The position numbers and the translations under genes are program-made. A model generated the notes under the pieces. That model saw only the letters and a list, made by a program, of their open reading frames with translations. It did no database searches and was not told where the DNA came from. A stretch of DNA of 64,000 nt, from NCBI GenBank assembly GCA_002700285.1, contig PACT01000024.1:1-64000 (forward strand), written 5' to 3'. Shown piece by piece: positions 54,477 through 63,284 of the stretch. The stretch is from Crocinitomicaceae bacterium (GTDB lineage: Bacteria > Bacteroidota > Bacteroidia > Flavobacteriales_D > Sanyastnellaceae). Every line of letters begins with the position of its first letter. The first letter of the stretch is position 1.

Positions 54477-57110
54477 TTACGCTGCACCCACAGCTCGAAA
54501 CAACGCTGTAATTTGATTGGTCAGCTCTGATTTTTTCTCTAAGTAGTCGTCGGTAACTTGCAGCGTTGTATTCACACTTACATAGAATTTTATCTTTGGT
54601 TCTGTCCCTGAAGGACGAACCGTAATTAGAGACCCCTTTTCTGTGACAAACTGGAGAACATTTGACTTAGGTAAAGGTATATTATTGACTTCCGAGGATA
54701 TTAGATTATGATTTTTTTGTGTTTTAAAATCAAGCAGTCCTATAACTTTTTCTCCAGCAAGCATGCGAGGAGGGGATGATCGAAATCTAGAAATCAACTC
54801 GGAGATCTCATGTGCGCCTTCCCTGCCCATTTTCACGATGGACACCAACCCTTCTTGATAGAGGCCATATGTTCGGTGAATATGCTCAAGGTGAGCCAAC
54901 ATCGTGGTTCCGTTTTCTTCTAGTGAATGTGCGAGCTCAGAAAGTACACAACATGCTGCGATCGCATCTTTATCTCTTGCAGTATTCTTGATAAGGTATC
55001 CGTAACTCTCCTCTGCGCCGACAATAAAATTTCGACCATTCATCCCTTTCTCTTCTTCTGCGATTGCAGCAGCGATATGTTTAAATCCAGTGAGCGTTGT
55101 TCGCACACCTAATCCATAACTTTCTGCAATTACAGCCAGAAGCGGAGAGGTGACAACAGTCGAAGCCACAAAATCTGATGCATCGTATGCCTCTCCATTG
55201 TCTCTTCCACAACGAATGACGTAATCGAAAAGCAACGCGCCAGTTTCATTTCCATTCAGCAATTGAAAACCTCCTTCTCCATTTGGGACAGCGATCCCTA
55301 CCCGATCAGCATCTGGATCTGTCCCCATAACAAGCGTCGCGCCTAACTTTTCGCCGAGCGAAATTGCTTCTGCCAAAGCTTGCCCCTCTTCGGGATTAGG
55401 GCTTGATACCGTCGGGAAATTCCCGTCAGGCAACGATTGTGACGTAACCTCGTGAACATTTGAAAAACCAAACGCCCTTAGTGCTGGAGGGACACTTACA
55501 GATCCTGCACCATGTAACCCGGTAAAAACAAGACACGATTCCGAACTGTTTTCTTTGAGTGAAACTGAACGTCTTAATTTCAGAATTGCATTGAGATATC
55601 CTTCATCCTCTTCTGGTCCTAGAAAGGTGATCAAGTCCTCAGAGGCGATCTCTCCAGAAGCGACTTTCACTTCTGAAAGTGATTTTATTTTTCGAACTTC
55701 TTCAATGATGGCGGAGTCATGGGGAGACACGATTTGGCCGCCATCATCCCAATACACTTTGTATCCATTATATTCTGGAGGATTGTGTGATGCCGTCACA
55801 ACGACACCTGCCACACATCCTAAGTGTCTGACTGTCCAACTCAATTGAGGTGTGGGCCTTAATTCTGGATATAACAATGCTTGGATGCCATTCCCTGACA
55901 AAACCCTCGCGGTAACCTCTGCAAATTCATAACTTTGATGACGACAATCGAATGCAATGGCTACTTTTAAGGGTGTTGACGTATGTGGTGTCGTTTTCTT
56001 GATGTAATTCACGAGCCCTTGTGTGGCGCCCGAAATAACAGCCGCGTTGATGCGGTTCGTCCCCGGGCCACAAATGCCCCGCATCCCACCCGTTCCAAAT
56101 GCGATATCCTTGTGGAAGGCCTCTATCAAAAGATCTTCTTTATTTTCCAACAACCACATCCCCACGGTCTTTCTAGTTTCCTTATCATATGGTGCGTGAG
56201 ACCAAACCTCTGCCTTTCTTCTTACTCTCTCTAGCTCGCTCCCCACACACATTTTTAAAGATTCTTTCCACGTTCGTTTTTCTAGATTTAATAATGTCCG
56301 AAGATGCGTTCCACCCAGATGTGAATTGGCTGGTCTGACTGCACGTGTAGGATATTCAGAGGTTGTAATCCCCACCACTTGAACATCCATGTCTAATTCT
56401 TCAAATATAGCTCTGGCAAAAGAGGCCCAACACGTGACGCCCTCATCGCTAAAGTGCAATACCCCAGACTTCACATCCCCGCCTTTAAGAACGAGCTTAC
56501 GTAAGGCCTCTGACAAAGACCCCACATAAGTTGGCGTCCCTCTCTGATCGTAAACGACTTTAATTTCGCTTCTCTCCTGTCCCAGTTTAACCATCGTGGT
56601 GAAGAAGTTATGTCCCACATTGTCATACAACCAGCTTGTTCTCACGATGTGATACCTTCCTCCGCCTTTTATCATCTCCGCTGCAATCGCTCGCTCTCCT
56701 TCCGCCTTAGACTCACCATAAACTCCCAAGGGATTCACAGTGTCACTTTCCAGATATGGCCTCTCTTCTGTACCTCCCTCTTTTCCGTTAAAAACATAAT
56801 CTGTGCTTAGATGAACCAAAGCAATGTCCAGTTCACAGCAAATACGTGCGATGACTCCTGGCGCAACTGCATTTACTTCCCAAACCATTTTTTGATCACT
56901 TTCAGCCTGATCAACATCTGTATATGCAGCGGCATTAATAACGCAATCTGGGCGTTCGGCAGACAGTACCTCCTGAATCCTATAAGCGTCACAAACGTCG
57001 AGGTCCTTCCGAGTGAATCCAACCCAATGAAGATCAGCGTCCATTGCAAACCGCCTGAGAAGACAATTGCCTAATTGCCCACTTGAACCCATGACTAATA
57101 CTTTTTTCAC
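54477..57110 (-). CDS. RmlD-phosphoglucomutase fusion protein
   Basis: An uninterrupted 877-residue ORF with two complete enzymes. Residues 1-290 are dTDP-4-dehydrorhamnose reductase (RmlD): NAD(P) loop VMGSSGQLG, AAYTDVDQAE, LSTDYVFNG, the Y131-x3-K135 pair in YGESKAEGE and the C-terminal TWKESLKMC. From about 300 to 877 is an alpha-D-phosphohexomutase: FGTGGMRGICGPGTNR, catalytic Ser441 in VVTASHNPPEYNGYK, metal loop GTDPDADRVG, sugar-binding GAEESYGY (698-705) and phosphate-binding RPSGTEPK (832-839). The linker is only about 10-15 residues. Phosphoglucomutase makes glucose-1-phosphate, the start of dTDP-rhamnose synthesis; RmlD makes its last step. Not a frameshift artefact as far as I can see, because the frame and length are continuous. 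Other rml genes are not in the window. Confidence 0.93.
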   Translation of the reverse strand: MKKVLVMGSSGQLGNCLLRRFAMDADLHWVGFTRKDLDVCDAYRIQEVLSAERPDCVINAAAYTDVDQAESDQKMVWEVNAVAPGVIARICCELDIALVHLSTDYVFNGKEGGTEERPYLESDTVNPLGVYGESKAEGERAIAAEMIKGGGRYHIVRTSWLYDNVGHNFFTTMVKLGQERSEIKVVYDQRGTPTYVGSLSEALRKLVLKGGDVKSGVLHFSDEGVTCWASFARAIFEELDMDVQVVGITTSEYPTRAVRPANSHLGGTHLRTLLNLEKRTWKESLKMCVGSELERVRRKAEVWSHAPYDKETRKTVGMWLLENKEDLLIEAFHKDIAFGTGGMRGICGPGTNRINAAVISGATQGLVNYIKKTTPHTSTPLKVAIAFDCRHQSYEFAEVTARVLSGNGIQALLYPELRPTPQLSWTVRHLGCVAGVVVTASHNPPEYNGYKVYWDDGGQIVSPHDSAIIEEVRKIKSLSEVKVASGEIASEDLITFLGPEEDEGYLNAILKLRRSVSLKENSSESCLVFTGLHGAGSVSVPPALRAFGFSNVHEVTSQSLPDGNFPTVSSPNPEEGQALAEAISLGEKLGATLVMGTDPDADRVGIAVPNGEGGFQLLNGNETGALLFDYVIRCGRDNGEAYDASDFVASTVVTSPLLAVIAESYGLGVRTTLTGFKHIAAAIAEEEKGMNGRNFIVGAEESYGYLIKNTARDKDAIAACCVLSELAHSLEENGTTMLAHLEHIHRTYGLYQEGLVSIVKMGREGAHEISELISRFRSSPPRMLAGEKVIGLLDFKTQKNHNLISSEVNNIPLPKSNVLQFVTEKGSLITVRPSGTEPKIKFYVSVNTTLQVTDDYLEKKSELTNQITALFRAVGAA

Positions 57111-57132
57111 CCTACGAAACTACGACGAACAC

Positions 57133-57140
57133 TATATTTG
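57133..57140 (+). promoter_or_regulatory. Candidate -7 element for the barrel-protein gene
   Basis: TATATTTG matches TAnnTTTG, 47 nt before the ATG at 57188. A TTG at the -33 position is not seen. The gap also lies upstream of the divergent RmlD-PGM gene, whose promoter I could not identify. Confidence 0.4.
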
Positions 57141-57187
57141 TTTGAATCAAAAATTCACTTTGGCACGTCTCTTGTATTAAATAACCC

Positions 57188-57904
57188 ATGAAAAAATCTC
57201 TATTTCTATTGTTTGCATTGATTGCATTGACATTTGTCACCCAAGCCCAAACCTCAAATAACAAATCCGCTTCGTCAAAAAGCAAAAAGCATATAGTCCA
57301 CAAAGCGGTCCAACACATCTTGACGTTTAGCGCAATGTCTGATGTCCATAACGAGGATAATTTTGGGTTATTGCTTGACAGTCCGCAACTTGGGTTTGAC
57401 CTCAGTTACCGCAAACAAGACCAAACCAAGTTATTATCCAATGGCATCAGTTTGGGATGGCAACCCATTGCCACTGCGGATAATGAAATTGAGACCTCTG
57501 GGCAGGAAGGAGAGCTTAAGGCCGTTAACCAAATGATTCATGCGCATTATACGGTGACCCTTTCTCCATTCAAACAGAAACGTTTCCAACCCTATCTAGA
57601 AGGGATTGTCGGCGCAAAAGGCGTGGCGCTTTCTTCATCCTATGATTACGATGATCCACAACTAAAAGATGTGAATGACATCCCATACTTTTCGGCGACT
57701 CTTAATTATGGATACGCAGGTGGATTTAGACTTCGAGCAACAGAGCTTATTTATCTCGATGTGAGGTATGCAAGAATTCAATCCGGCAACTTAAAAAGAA
57801 TCTCAGACATAGATATTGATGAAAATGGGGAGCTTTCTTATTCTACAGATGAGTGGAAAGCGCCTATTGGATATTTAAGAGCGGGGATCTCACTGTCTTT
57901 CTAA
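57188..57904 (+). CDS. Outer-membrane beta-barrel protein
   Basis: A 238-residue exported protein with a signal peptide (LFLLFALIALTFVTQAQ). The mature part alternates polar and aromatic strands (GFDLSYRKQDQTKLL, KRFQPYLEGIVGAKGVAL, FRLRATELIYLDVRYARI) and ends in IGYLRAGISLSF, the terminal aromatic residue expected for BAM insertion. About 8 strands can be counted, so a small porin-like or OmpX-like barrel. Function unknown. Its last 4 nt overlap the convergent permease gene. Confidence 0.82.
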   Translation: MKKSLFLLFALIALTFVTQAQTSNNKSASSKSKKHIVHKAVQHILTFSAMSDVHNEDNFGLLLDSPQLGFDLSYRKQDQTKLLSNGISLGWQPIATADNEIETSGQEGELKAVNQMIHAHYTVTLSPFKQKRFQPYLEGIVGAKGVALSSSYDYDDPQLKDVNDIPYFSATLNYGYAGGFRLRATELIYLDVRYARIQSGNLKRISDIDIDENGELSYSTDEWKAPIGYLRAGISLSF

Positions 57905-59145
57905 GACGTCCTCATGGCCTCCACTGGAGGCATTCTAGAAGCGGATAAGGCTGGAGCGATCCCAGCGACGAGTCCTGAGATGACTGCGATACTCATGGCC
58001 ATCATGACTCTGTCAAACGAGACTCTAAGTGTAATTCCAAGCCCAGACATATTCACAAGAAACATCAGAAACTCCAAGGCCAAAAGCGCGAGGATGGCGC
58101 CAAATACGCAGAGCACAATCGCTTCGAAAAGGAATTGAATAAGGATGAAACTAGATTTGGCACCGAGCGCTTTTTGGACGCCTATAATCTTCGTTCTTTC
58201 ACGAACCGATACAAACATGATGTTTGCAATACTGAAGCAACCCACAAGGATCGCGAAAATTGCAATAAACCAGCCGCCTAATTCAACTTGAGTAAAGATT
58301 GAGGATATGATGTTGGTGAGCATATCTATTTGGTTGATTGAGAAATCATTCTCATTGGCAGGCCTGACGCGCCTCACACTTCTCAATTGTTGAATAATCT
58401 CATCCTTAAGAACCCCCATCTCAATCCCGGGGAGCGCCTTGACCATAATTGTATTGCCCTCCATATTTCGGGTGTCAAAAATCCGAGGAGCAAAGGTGGC
58501 TGGAACCATGACGAATTCATCAAATCCGTTGGAAATCATGGATTCTCCTTCTTGTTTAAACGTGCCAATAATCTCAACTCTTTCCCCCCCAATTTTAAGT
58601 TTCTGACCTAACACCTCTTTTGAACCAAAGAGGTTCATCGCGATGTCATATCCCACGATCGCAACAGGGCTCCCGGACGCACTTTCTGAACCGTTAAAAA
58701 ATCTGCCCGACGCCAGGTCCAAACTAATCACACCAGGAAAAGTATGTGAAACTGCGGCAACGGGAACATTGGGATATGCGTTTTCGGATGCTTCAAGATT
58801 AAACAAACCCTTCATTTGAAAAGCAACCTCCGAAGCTTGAGAGAGTCTCCCAGCAAGTTCTTCAGAATCGCGAAGTGAGGGCTCTCTCCTTTGGACATAT
58901 TTCCACCAAGGGTAATCTTCCCCCATACTCCATGGCCATTTGCTGACAAAGAGGACATCATCATCGAGCATATTGAATGATTCCATCAAATCATCCTCCA
59001 TAGAATCAACGACTGCAAATATTGAGCTAATCACAAAAATGCCCACCATAACGCCTAACAAAGAGAGAAATGTTCGCAGTTTATTCACAACAATAGCACT
59101 CCATGCAAAGCTTAAACTTTCTCTTAATAATCGCAGCCACATCAT
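57901..59145 (-). CDS. MacB-like FtsX-family ABC permease
   Basis: A ~414-residue inner-membrane permease. The start is set at the ATG at 59145 (MMWLRLLRESL), because the additional 12 ORF-track residues have no similarity. It has one N-terminal membrane segment (TFLSLLGVMVGIFVISS), a ~200-residue MacB-type periplasmic domain (ALPGIEMGVLKDEIIQQLRS region) and three C-terminal segments with SVRERTKIIGVQKALGAKSS, the coupling block. These usually pair with a separate ATPase and act in export or envelope maintenance, not necessarily macrolides. No ATPase gene adjoins it. Confidence 0.9.
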   Translation of the reverse strand: MMWLRLLRESLSFAWSAIVVNKLRTFLSLLGVMVGIFVISSIFAVVDSMEDDLMESFNMLDDDVLFVSKWPWSMGEDYPWWKYVQRREPSLRDSEELAGRLSQASEVAFQMKGLFNLEASENAYPNVPVAAVSHTFPGVISLDLASGRFFNGSESASGSPVAIVGYDIAMNLFGSKEVLGQKLKIGGERVEIIGTFKQEGESMISNGFDEFVMVPATFAPRIFDTRNMEGNTIMVKALPGIEMGVLKDEIIQQLRSVRRVRPANENDFSINQIDMLTNIISSIFTQVELGGWFIAIFAILVGCFSIANIMFVSVRERTKIIGVQKALGAKSSFILIQFLFEAIVLCVFGAILALLALEFLMFLVNMSGLGITLRVSFDRVMMAMSIAVISGLVAGIAPALSASRMPPVEAMRTS

Positions 59146-59204
59146 GCCTCCAAAGCTACACCTTGAGTTAACTTCGCCCACTTAAATATCATTATCTTTT
59201 TTAT

Positions 59205-60749
59205 ATGTCGCAACCACGAAAGCTTCGCTCAGCCCTTATCTCTGTTTTTAACAAAGATGGATTGGCTCCAATCATTCAGGAATTGATTCGTCTTGGCGTG
59301 ACCATTTACTCAACAGGTGGAACCCAAAAAAGAATCGAAGAACTTGGAGGAACAGTCATTCCAGTTGAAACGCTGACAGATTATCCATCCATTTTAGGAG
59401 GGCGTGTTAAAACACTTCACCCCAAAGTATTTGGTGGAATATTATCTAGAAGGGATGATGAAGGAGACCACAAACAGATGACGGAATACGAGATTCCAGA
59501 AATCGATCTTGTTGTCGTTGACCTTTATCCTTTTGAAGAAACAGTGGCGAGCGGAGCAAGTGCAGATGCAATTATCGAAAAGATTGACATTGGTGGGATT
59601 GCCCTTATACGTGGCGCTGCAAAAAACCACAAAGACGTCGTGATTGTTCCCAGCATGGATGATTACGCGAGACTATTAGATATCCTCAAGAACCAAGATG
59701 GAGAAACATCACTTGAAGAAAGGCGTGAACTGGCGGCCAGAGCGTTCCGTACGAGTTCTCATTACGACACGATGATTCAACAGTATATGCTTGGTACCAC
59801 AGATAACATGTCACCTCTTGATACATTAAACCTAAGCGTAACCGAGGTGAAAGCTTTGCGATATGGTGAAAACCCGCATCAAGCAGGTCGGTTTTTTGGA
59901 GATTTAGATGGCATCCTTAAACAGCTTCATGGTAAAGCGCTTTCTTACAACAATCTTCTAGATGTTGATGCCGCCGTAAGCTTAATGGAAGAGTTCAAAA
60001 ACGATGCGCCCACTTTTGCCATCATGAAGCACAACAATGCGTGTGGTCTTGCGACGCGTGAAACACTGTCTGAAGCTTACACGCGGGCACTCGAAGGAGA
60101 TCCAGTGAGTGCTTTCGGAGGCGTCCTCATTGCAAACCGCCCAATCGACCTCGCAACAGCAAATCAAATACACACACTTTTCTGCGAAGTGGTTATTGCG
60201 CCGCGTTTTGATGCCGATGCGCTAGACGTTTTACAAGGAAAGAAAAACAGAATCCTACTGGAAAGACAAGATGTATCTCTCCCGACTTCTACAGTGCGAA
60301 CTGCATTAAACGGATTTCTTGTTCAGGAGAGAGATAATAAAATGGAGGGTTTGGCTGACCTTTCTTGTGTGACCAAGACACATTCTGATGAAAAAGAAAT
60401 TGCCGATATGCTGTTTGCAATGAAACTTGCCAAGCACACGAAGTCAAACACCATCGTTTTTGCAAAAAATGGTCAGCTTCTTGCATCAGGAACAGGCCAA
60501 ACTTCGCGGGTTGATGCACTCAAACAAGCCGTCGAAAAAGCTGCAGGATTGGGGCTTTCACTTGAAGGAAGTTCGATGGCTTCAGATGCCTTCTTTCCAT
60601 TCCCAGACTGCGTTACACTTGCAGCTGAAGCTGGAATAAAAAACGTGATACAGCCTGGCGGATCAATCAATGACACCAAAAGCATAGATGTGTGCAATGC
60701 GTTGGGACTTTCAATGTACACCACTGGAACAAGACATTTCCGTCATTAA
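59205..60749 (+). CDS. purH: Bifunctional AICAR transformylase/IMP cyclohydrolase
   Basis: A 514-residue enzyme catalysing the last two steps to IMP in purine synthesis. The N-terminal MGS-like cyclohydrolase domain (ALISVFNKDGLAPI, YSTGGTQKRIEELGG, GGRVKTLHPKVFGGIL) covers about residues 1-195; the transformylase follows with LRYGENPHQAGRFF, the Lys-His pair in MKHNNACGLA and DAFFPFPD near the end. Length is normal for bacteria. It begins 59 nt from the divergent permease gene, with mreB 114 nt downstream. Confidence 0.97.
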   Translation: MSQPRKLRSALISVFNKDGLAPIIQELIRLGVTIYSTGGTQKRIEELGGTVIPVETLTDYPSILGGRVKTLHPKVFGGILSRRDDEGDHKQMTEYEIPEIDLVVVDLYPFEETVASGASADAIIEKIDIGGIALIRGAAKNHKDVVIVPSMDDYARLLDILKNQDGETSLEERRELAARAFRTSSHYDTMIQQYMLGTTDNMSPLDTLNLSVTEVKALRYGENPHQAGRFFGDLDGILKQLHGKALSYNNLLDVDAAVSLMEEFKNDAPTFAIMKHNNACGLATRETLSEAYTRALEGDPVSAFGGVLIANRPIDLATANQIHTLFCEVVIAPRFDADALDVLQGKKNRILLERQDVSLPTSTVRTALNGFLVQERDNKMEGLADLSCVTKTHSDEKEIADMLFAMKLAKHTKSNTIVFAKNGQLLASGTGQTSRVDALKQAVEKAAGLGLSLEGSSMASDAFFPFPDCVTLAAEAGIKNVIQPGGSINDTKSIDVCNALGLSMYTTGTRHFRH

Positions 60750-60863
60750 CAATTCGCTAACAGGTAAACGCAACGTTTTCAACCTAATTGGAAACTTATC
60801 CACTAAGTCACATTTAGAGCGTTTTCAAATCGGTTTTGTATTGGTGAAAGTGTAAATTTGAGT

Positions 60864-61892
60864 ATGGGCTTGTTTAACTTTTTCGTGCAGGATATCGCCA
60901 TTGATTTGGGAACTGCAAATACAATTATTTACTACCAAGACAAAGTCGTCGTTGACCAACCTTCGATAGTAGCAAAGGACATTAAGACGGGACGCGTCGT
61001 CGCAATAGGTCGTCTTGCACAACAAATGCATGGGAAGACGCATAAAAATATCGAAACAATACGACCATTGAGGGATGGTGTCATTGCCGATTTTGAGTCT
61101 GCTGAGCAGATGATAAAAGGCATGATTAGAATGATCAACGAGAATAAAAAATCTTGGTTCACGCCCTCTCACCGAATGGTCATATGCATCCCTTCTGGGA
61201 TCACAGATGTAGAGAAACGTGCTGTAAAGGATTCGGCAGAACATGCAGGAGGCAAGGATGTCTATCTCATTCATGAGCCTATGGCCGCAGCAATTGGCAT
61301 TGGTATTGATGTCGAGGAACCTATGGGAAATATGATTGTCGATATCGGAGGAGGTACATCTGAGATCGCCGTCATTGCGCTTGGAGGCATTGTAACCGAT
61401 ACAAATATTAGAATTGCGGGGGACGAGTTTACGCGTGACATTGAAGATTACATGAGACGTCAGCATAACATCTTGATTGGAGAAAGGACAGCTGAGCAAG
61501 TAAAAATAAATGTGGGATCTGCGATCAGTAAGCTTGAAAATCCGCCTGAGAGCTATCCTGTTCTGGGGCGTGACTTGATGACTGGACATCCCAAAGAAGT
61601 CATCGTTACGTATTCTGAAATCGCGGGGTGTCTTGACAAAAGTATCAGTAAAATTGAGGATGCGATTCACACTGCTTTAAACCAAACCCCACCTGAACTG
61701 TCTGCGGATATATTTAAAACCGGCATATACTTGGCTGGAGGAGGCGCGCTTTTACGCGGTCTCGACATTCGTATTTCATTACGCACAAAGTTGCCTGTCC
61801 ATATTGCTGAAGACCCGCTTCACGCTGTCGCAAAAGGAACAGCGATTGCACTTAAGAACATTGATCGTTTCCCTTTCCTCATGCATGGTTAG
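60864..61892 (+). CDS. mreB: Rod shape-determining actin homologue
   Basis: A ~342-residue bacterial actin that organises lateral wall synthesis. AIDLGTANTIIYYQDKVVVDQPS is the phosphate-1 start, IADFESAEQMIKGMI, MIVDIGGGTSEIAVI (phosphate-2) and LAGGGALLRGLD (adenosine) are the remaining ATPase blocks. The ATG at 60864 gives a better N-terminus than the TTG at 60858. First gene of mreB-mreC-mreD-mrdA, indicating a rod-shaped cell. A 281-codon reverse-strand ORF over this gene is a shadow of it. Confidence 0.97.
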   Translation: MGLFNFFVQDIAIDLGTANTIIYYQDKVVVDQPSIVAKDIKTGRVVAIGRLAQQMHGKTHKNIETIRPLRDGVIADFESAEQMIKGMIRMINENKKSWFTPSHRMVICIPSGITDVEKRAVKDSAEHAGGKDVYLIHEPMAAAIGIGIDVEEPMGNMIVDIGGGTSEIAVIALGGIVTDTNIRIAGDEFTRDIEDYMRRQHNILIGERTAEQVKINVGSAISKLENPPESYPVLGRDLMTGHPKEVIVTYSEIAGCLDKSISKIEDAIHTALNQTPPELSADIFKTGIYLAGGGALLRGLDIRISLRTKLPVHIAEDPLHAVAKGTAIALKNIDRFPFLMHG

Positions 61893-61917
61893 GATATGTG
61901 AATAATATGCCTATTCA

Positions 61918-62739
61918 GTGCACACATTAATTCAACTACTTCGCCGCAATCACCGCATGGTGTTATTTGTATTGCTTGAAATTATCGCGCTTAGTTGGAT
62001 CGCTTCTACACATTCTTACCCCAGGGGAAAGATCACATCAATTGGAATGAAAATGTCATCCAGTTGGACTGAGACGCTTGGGCAAATGATGTATCTCAAA
62101 GATTTGAAGACGACAAATGTCAACTTATTAATGGAGAACGCCAGGCTCAGGACAGCAAATTTAAATTCTCAGAAGACGGGCTTAACTGACACCTCCATTG
62201 TGACGCTTAATCAAGAAGCATGGAAGAGTATTCCCGCTGAAATAATTAGATACTCATCCGACTTTAAGAATAATATTTTAGTTGCAAATCGAGGACGTTC
62301 GTCAGGGATTACACCTGGGATGGGCATGCTCGATAATGGGAATATCGCTGGGTTAGTGACTGAAGTTACAGAACATGCATCTCTTGTGCTACCTATCATT
62401 CATTTACATACCCAATGGAGCGTCAGACTCGGAAATGATGGGGCGATTGGGAGAATGGTTTGGTCTGGACAAGGAACTGAATATGCAACATTGATGGATA
62501 TCCCGCTCACAGAACTCATTATTCCGGGGGACCCTATAGTAACCACCGGATTCCAGGGCACATTCCCTTCTGGTCTTAAGGTAGGTACAGTGGAAGAGGT
62601 TCTTGTAACCCCGGCCGATAAATTTCAATCTGTCACGGTTAAACTGGGTGCCGATTACAAACATATTCACTATGTTGAATTCCTTACAAACGCCGGTTCC
62701 GGAATGATCGATTCACTGATAACACTCGCCCCAGAATGA
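61918..62739 (+). CDS. mreC: Rod shape-determining protein MreC
   Basis: A 273-residue protein with one N-terminal membrane segment (MVLFVLLEIIALSWIAS), a coiled-coil (about 45-85) and the periplasmic double beta-barrel; EIIRYSSDFKNNILVANRGRSSGI is the family core and PIVTTGFQGTFPSGLKVGTVEEV the C-terminal block. It scaffolds MreB to penicillin-binding proteins. The start is a GTG 25 nt after mreB and its stop overlaps mreD by 4 nt. Confidence 0.93.
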   Translation: MHTLIQLLRRNHRMVLFVLLEIIALSWIASTHSYPRGKITSIGMKMSSSWTETLGQMMYLKDLKTTNVNLLMENARLRTANLNSQKTGLTDTSIVTLNQEAWKSIPAEIIRYSSDFKNNILVANRGRSSGITPGMGMLDNGNIAGLVTEVTEHASLVLPIIHLHTQWSVRLGNDGAIGRMVWSGQGTEYATLMDIPLTELIIPGDPIVTTGFQGTFPSGLKVGTVEEVLVTPADKFQSVTVKLGADYKHIHYVEFLTNAGSGMIDSLITLAPE

Positions 62740-63284
62740 ACGCTATTATTCGCGCAATAGGTTTACTTGCCCTCACTTGGTTTTTACAAGTGATGATCTT
62801 TCGGTTTGGTATATTTTCAAATGGATGGCTTGTAATCTGTTTTCATATCTATGGACTGATACTCTTGCCTTTGGATTTACCTAAAGCAAGTTACTTGATC
62901 ATCGGGGCTGTGACAGGTGCCTTTTTAGATGTTGTGATTCTGACTGGGGGGCTACACATGGCTGCTGGCACATTCGTGGGTTTAATGATTCCAAGGTGGA
63001 GTGAATTAATTACACCGCGCGATGGCTTTATAAAGGGGCACACTATCAATGTAAGCGACGATGGATGGGGCCGGTTCATCGGGCTCAGCACACTGATTAC
63101 CTTCTCCTATATGTTCGTTCTGTTTGCAGTAGAAGGGTTTAAATTAAGTTTGATCCCAAGCTCGTCTGCAAAAGCGCTGTGTTCAAGTGTACTCAATATT
63201 ATTCTCTTTTCTATCGCTCAGGGATTGTTTGGCCAAAAACCAAAAACCAAGGGTCCTAAAGTCAGTGCATATCCTTGGTCATGA
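62736..63284 (+). CDS. mreD: Rod shape-determining protein MreD
   Basis: A 182-residue membrane protein with about five segments, the size and place expected for MreD (between mreC and mrdA). Sequence conservation in this family is low, so the name rests mainly on the order mreB-mreC-mreD-mrdA and on the membrane profile. It overlaps mreC and mrdA by 4 nt each, suggesting tight translational coupling. Confidence 0.88.
   Translation: MNAIIRAIGLLALTWFLQVMIFRFGIFSNGWLVICFHIYGLILLPLDLPKASYLIIGAVTGAFLDVVILTGGLHMAAGTFVGLMIPRWSELITPRDGFIKGHTINVSDDGWGRFIGLSTLITFSYMFVLFAVEGFKLSLIPSSSAKALCSSVLNIILFSIAQGLFGQKPKTKGPKVSAYPWS

Noticed and set aside
54477-57110. RmlD-phosphoglucomutase as two genes joined by a sequencing error
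   Set aside because: The frame is continuous with all motifs of both enzymes and a sensible linker; I keep the fusion but list the read check under findings.
60760-60850. Possible terminator or hairpin between purH and mreB
   Set aside because: Only a weak imperfect pairing (GTTTTC with GGAAAC) and no T tract following it.
60825-61670. 281-codon minus-strand ORF opposite mreB
   Set aside because: A shadow of mreB codons with no recognisable protein; mreB is certain.
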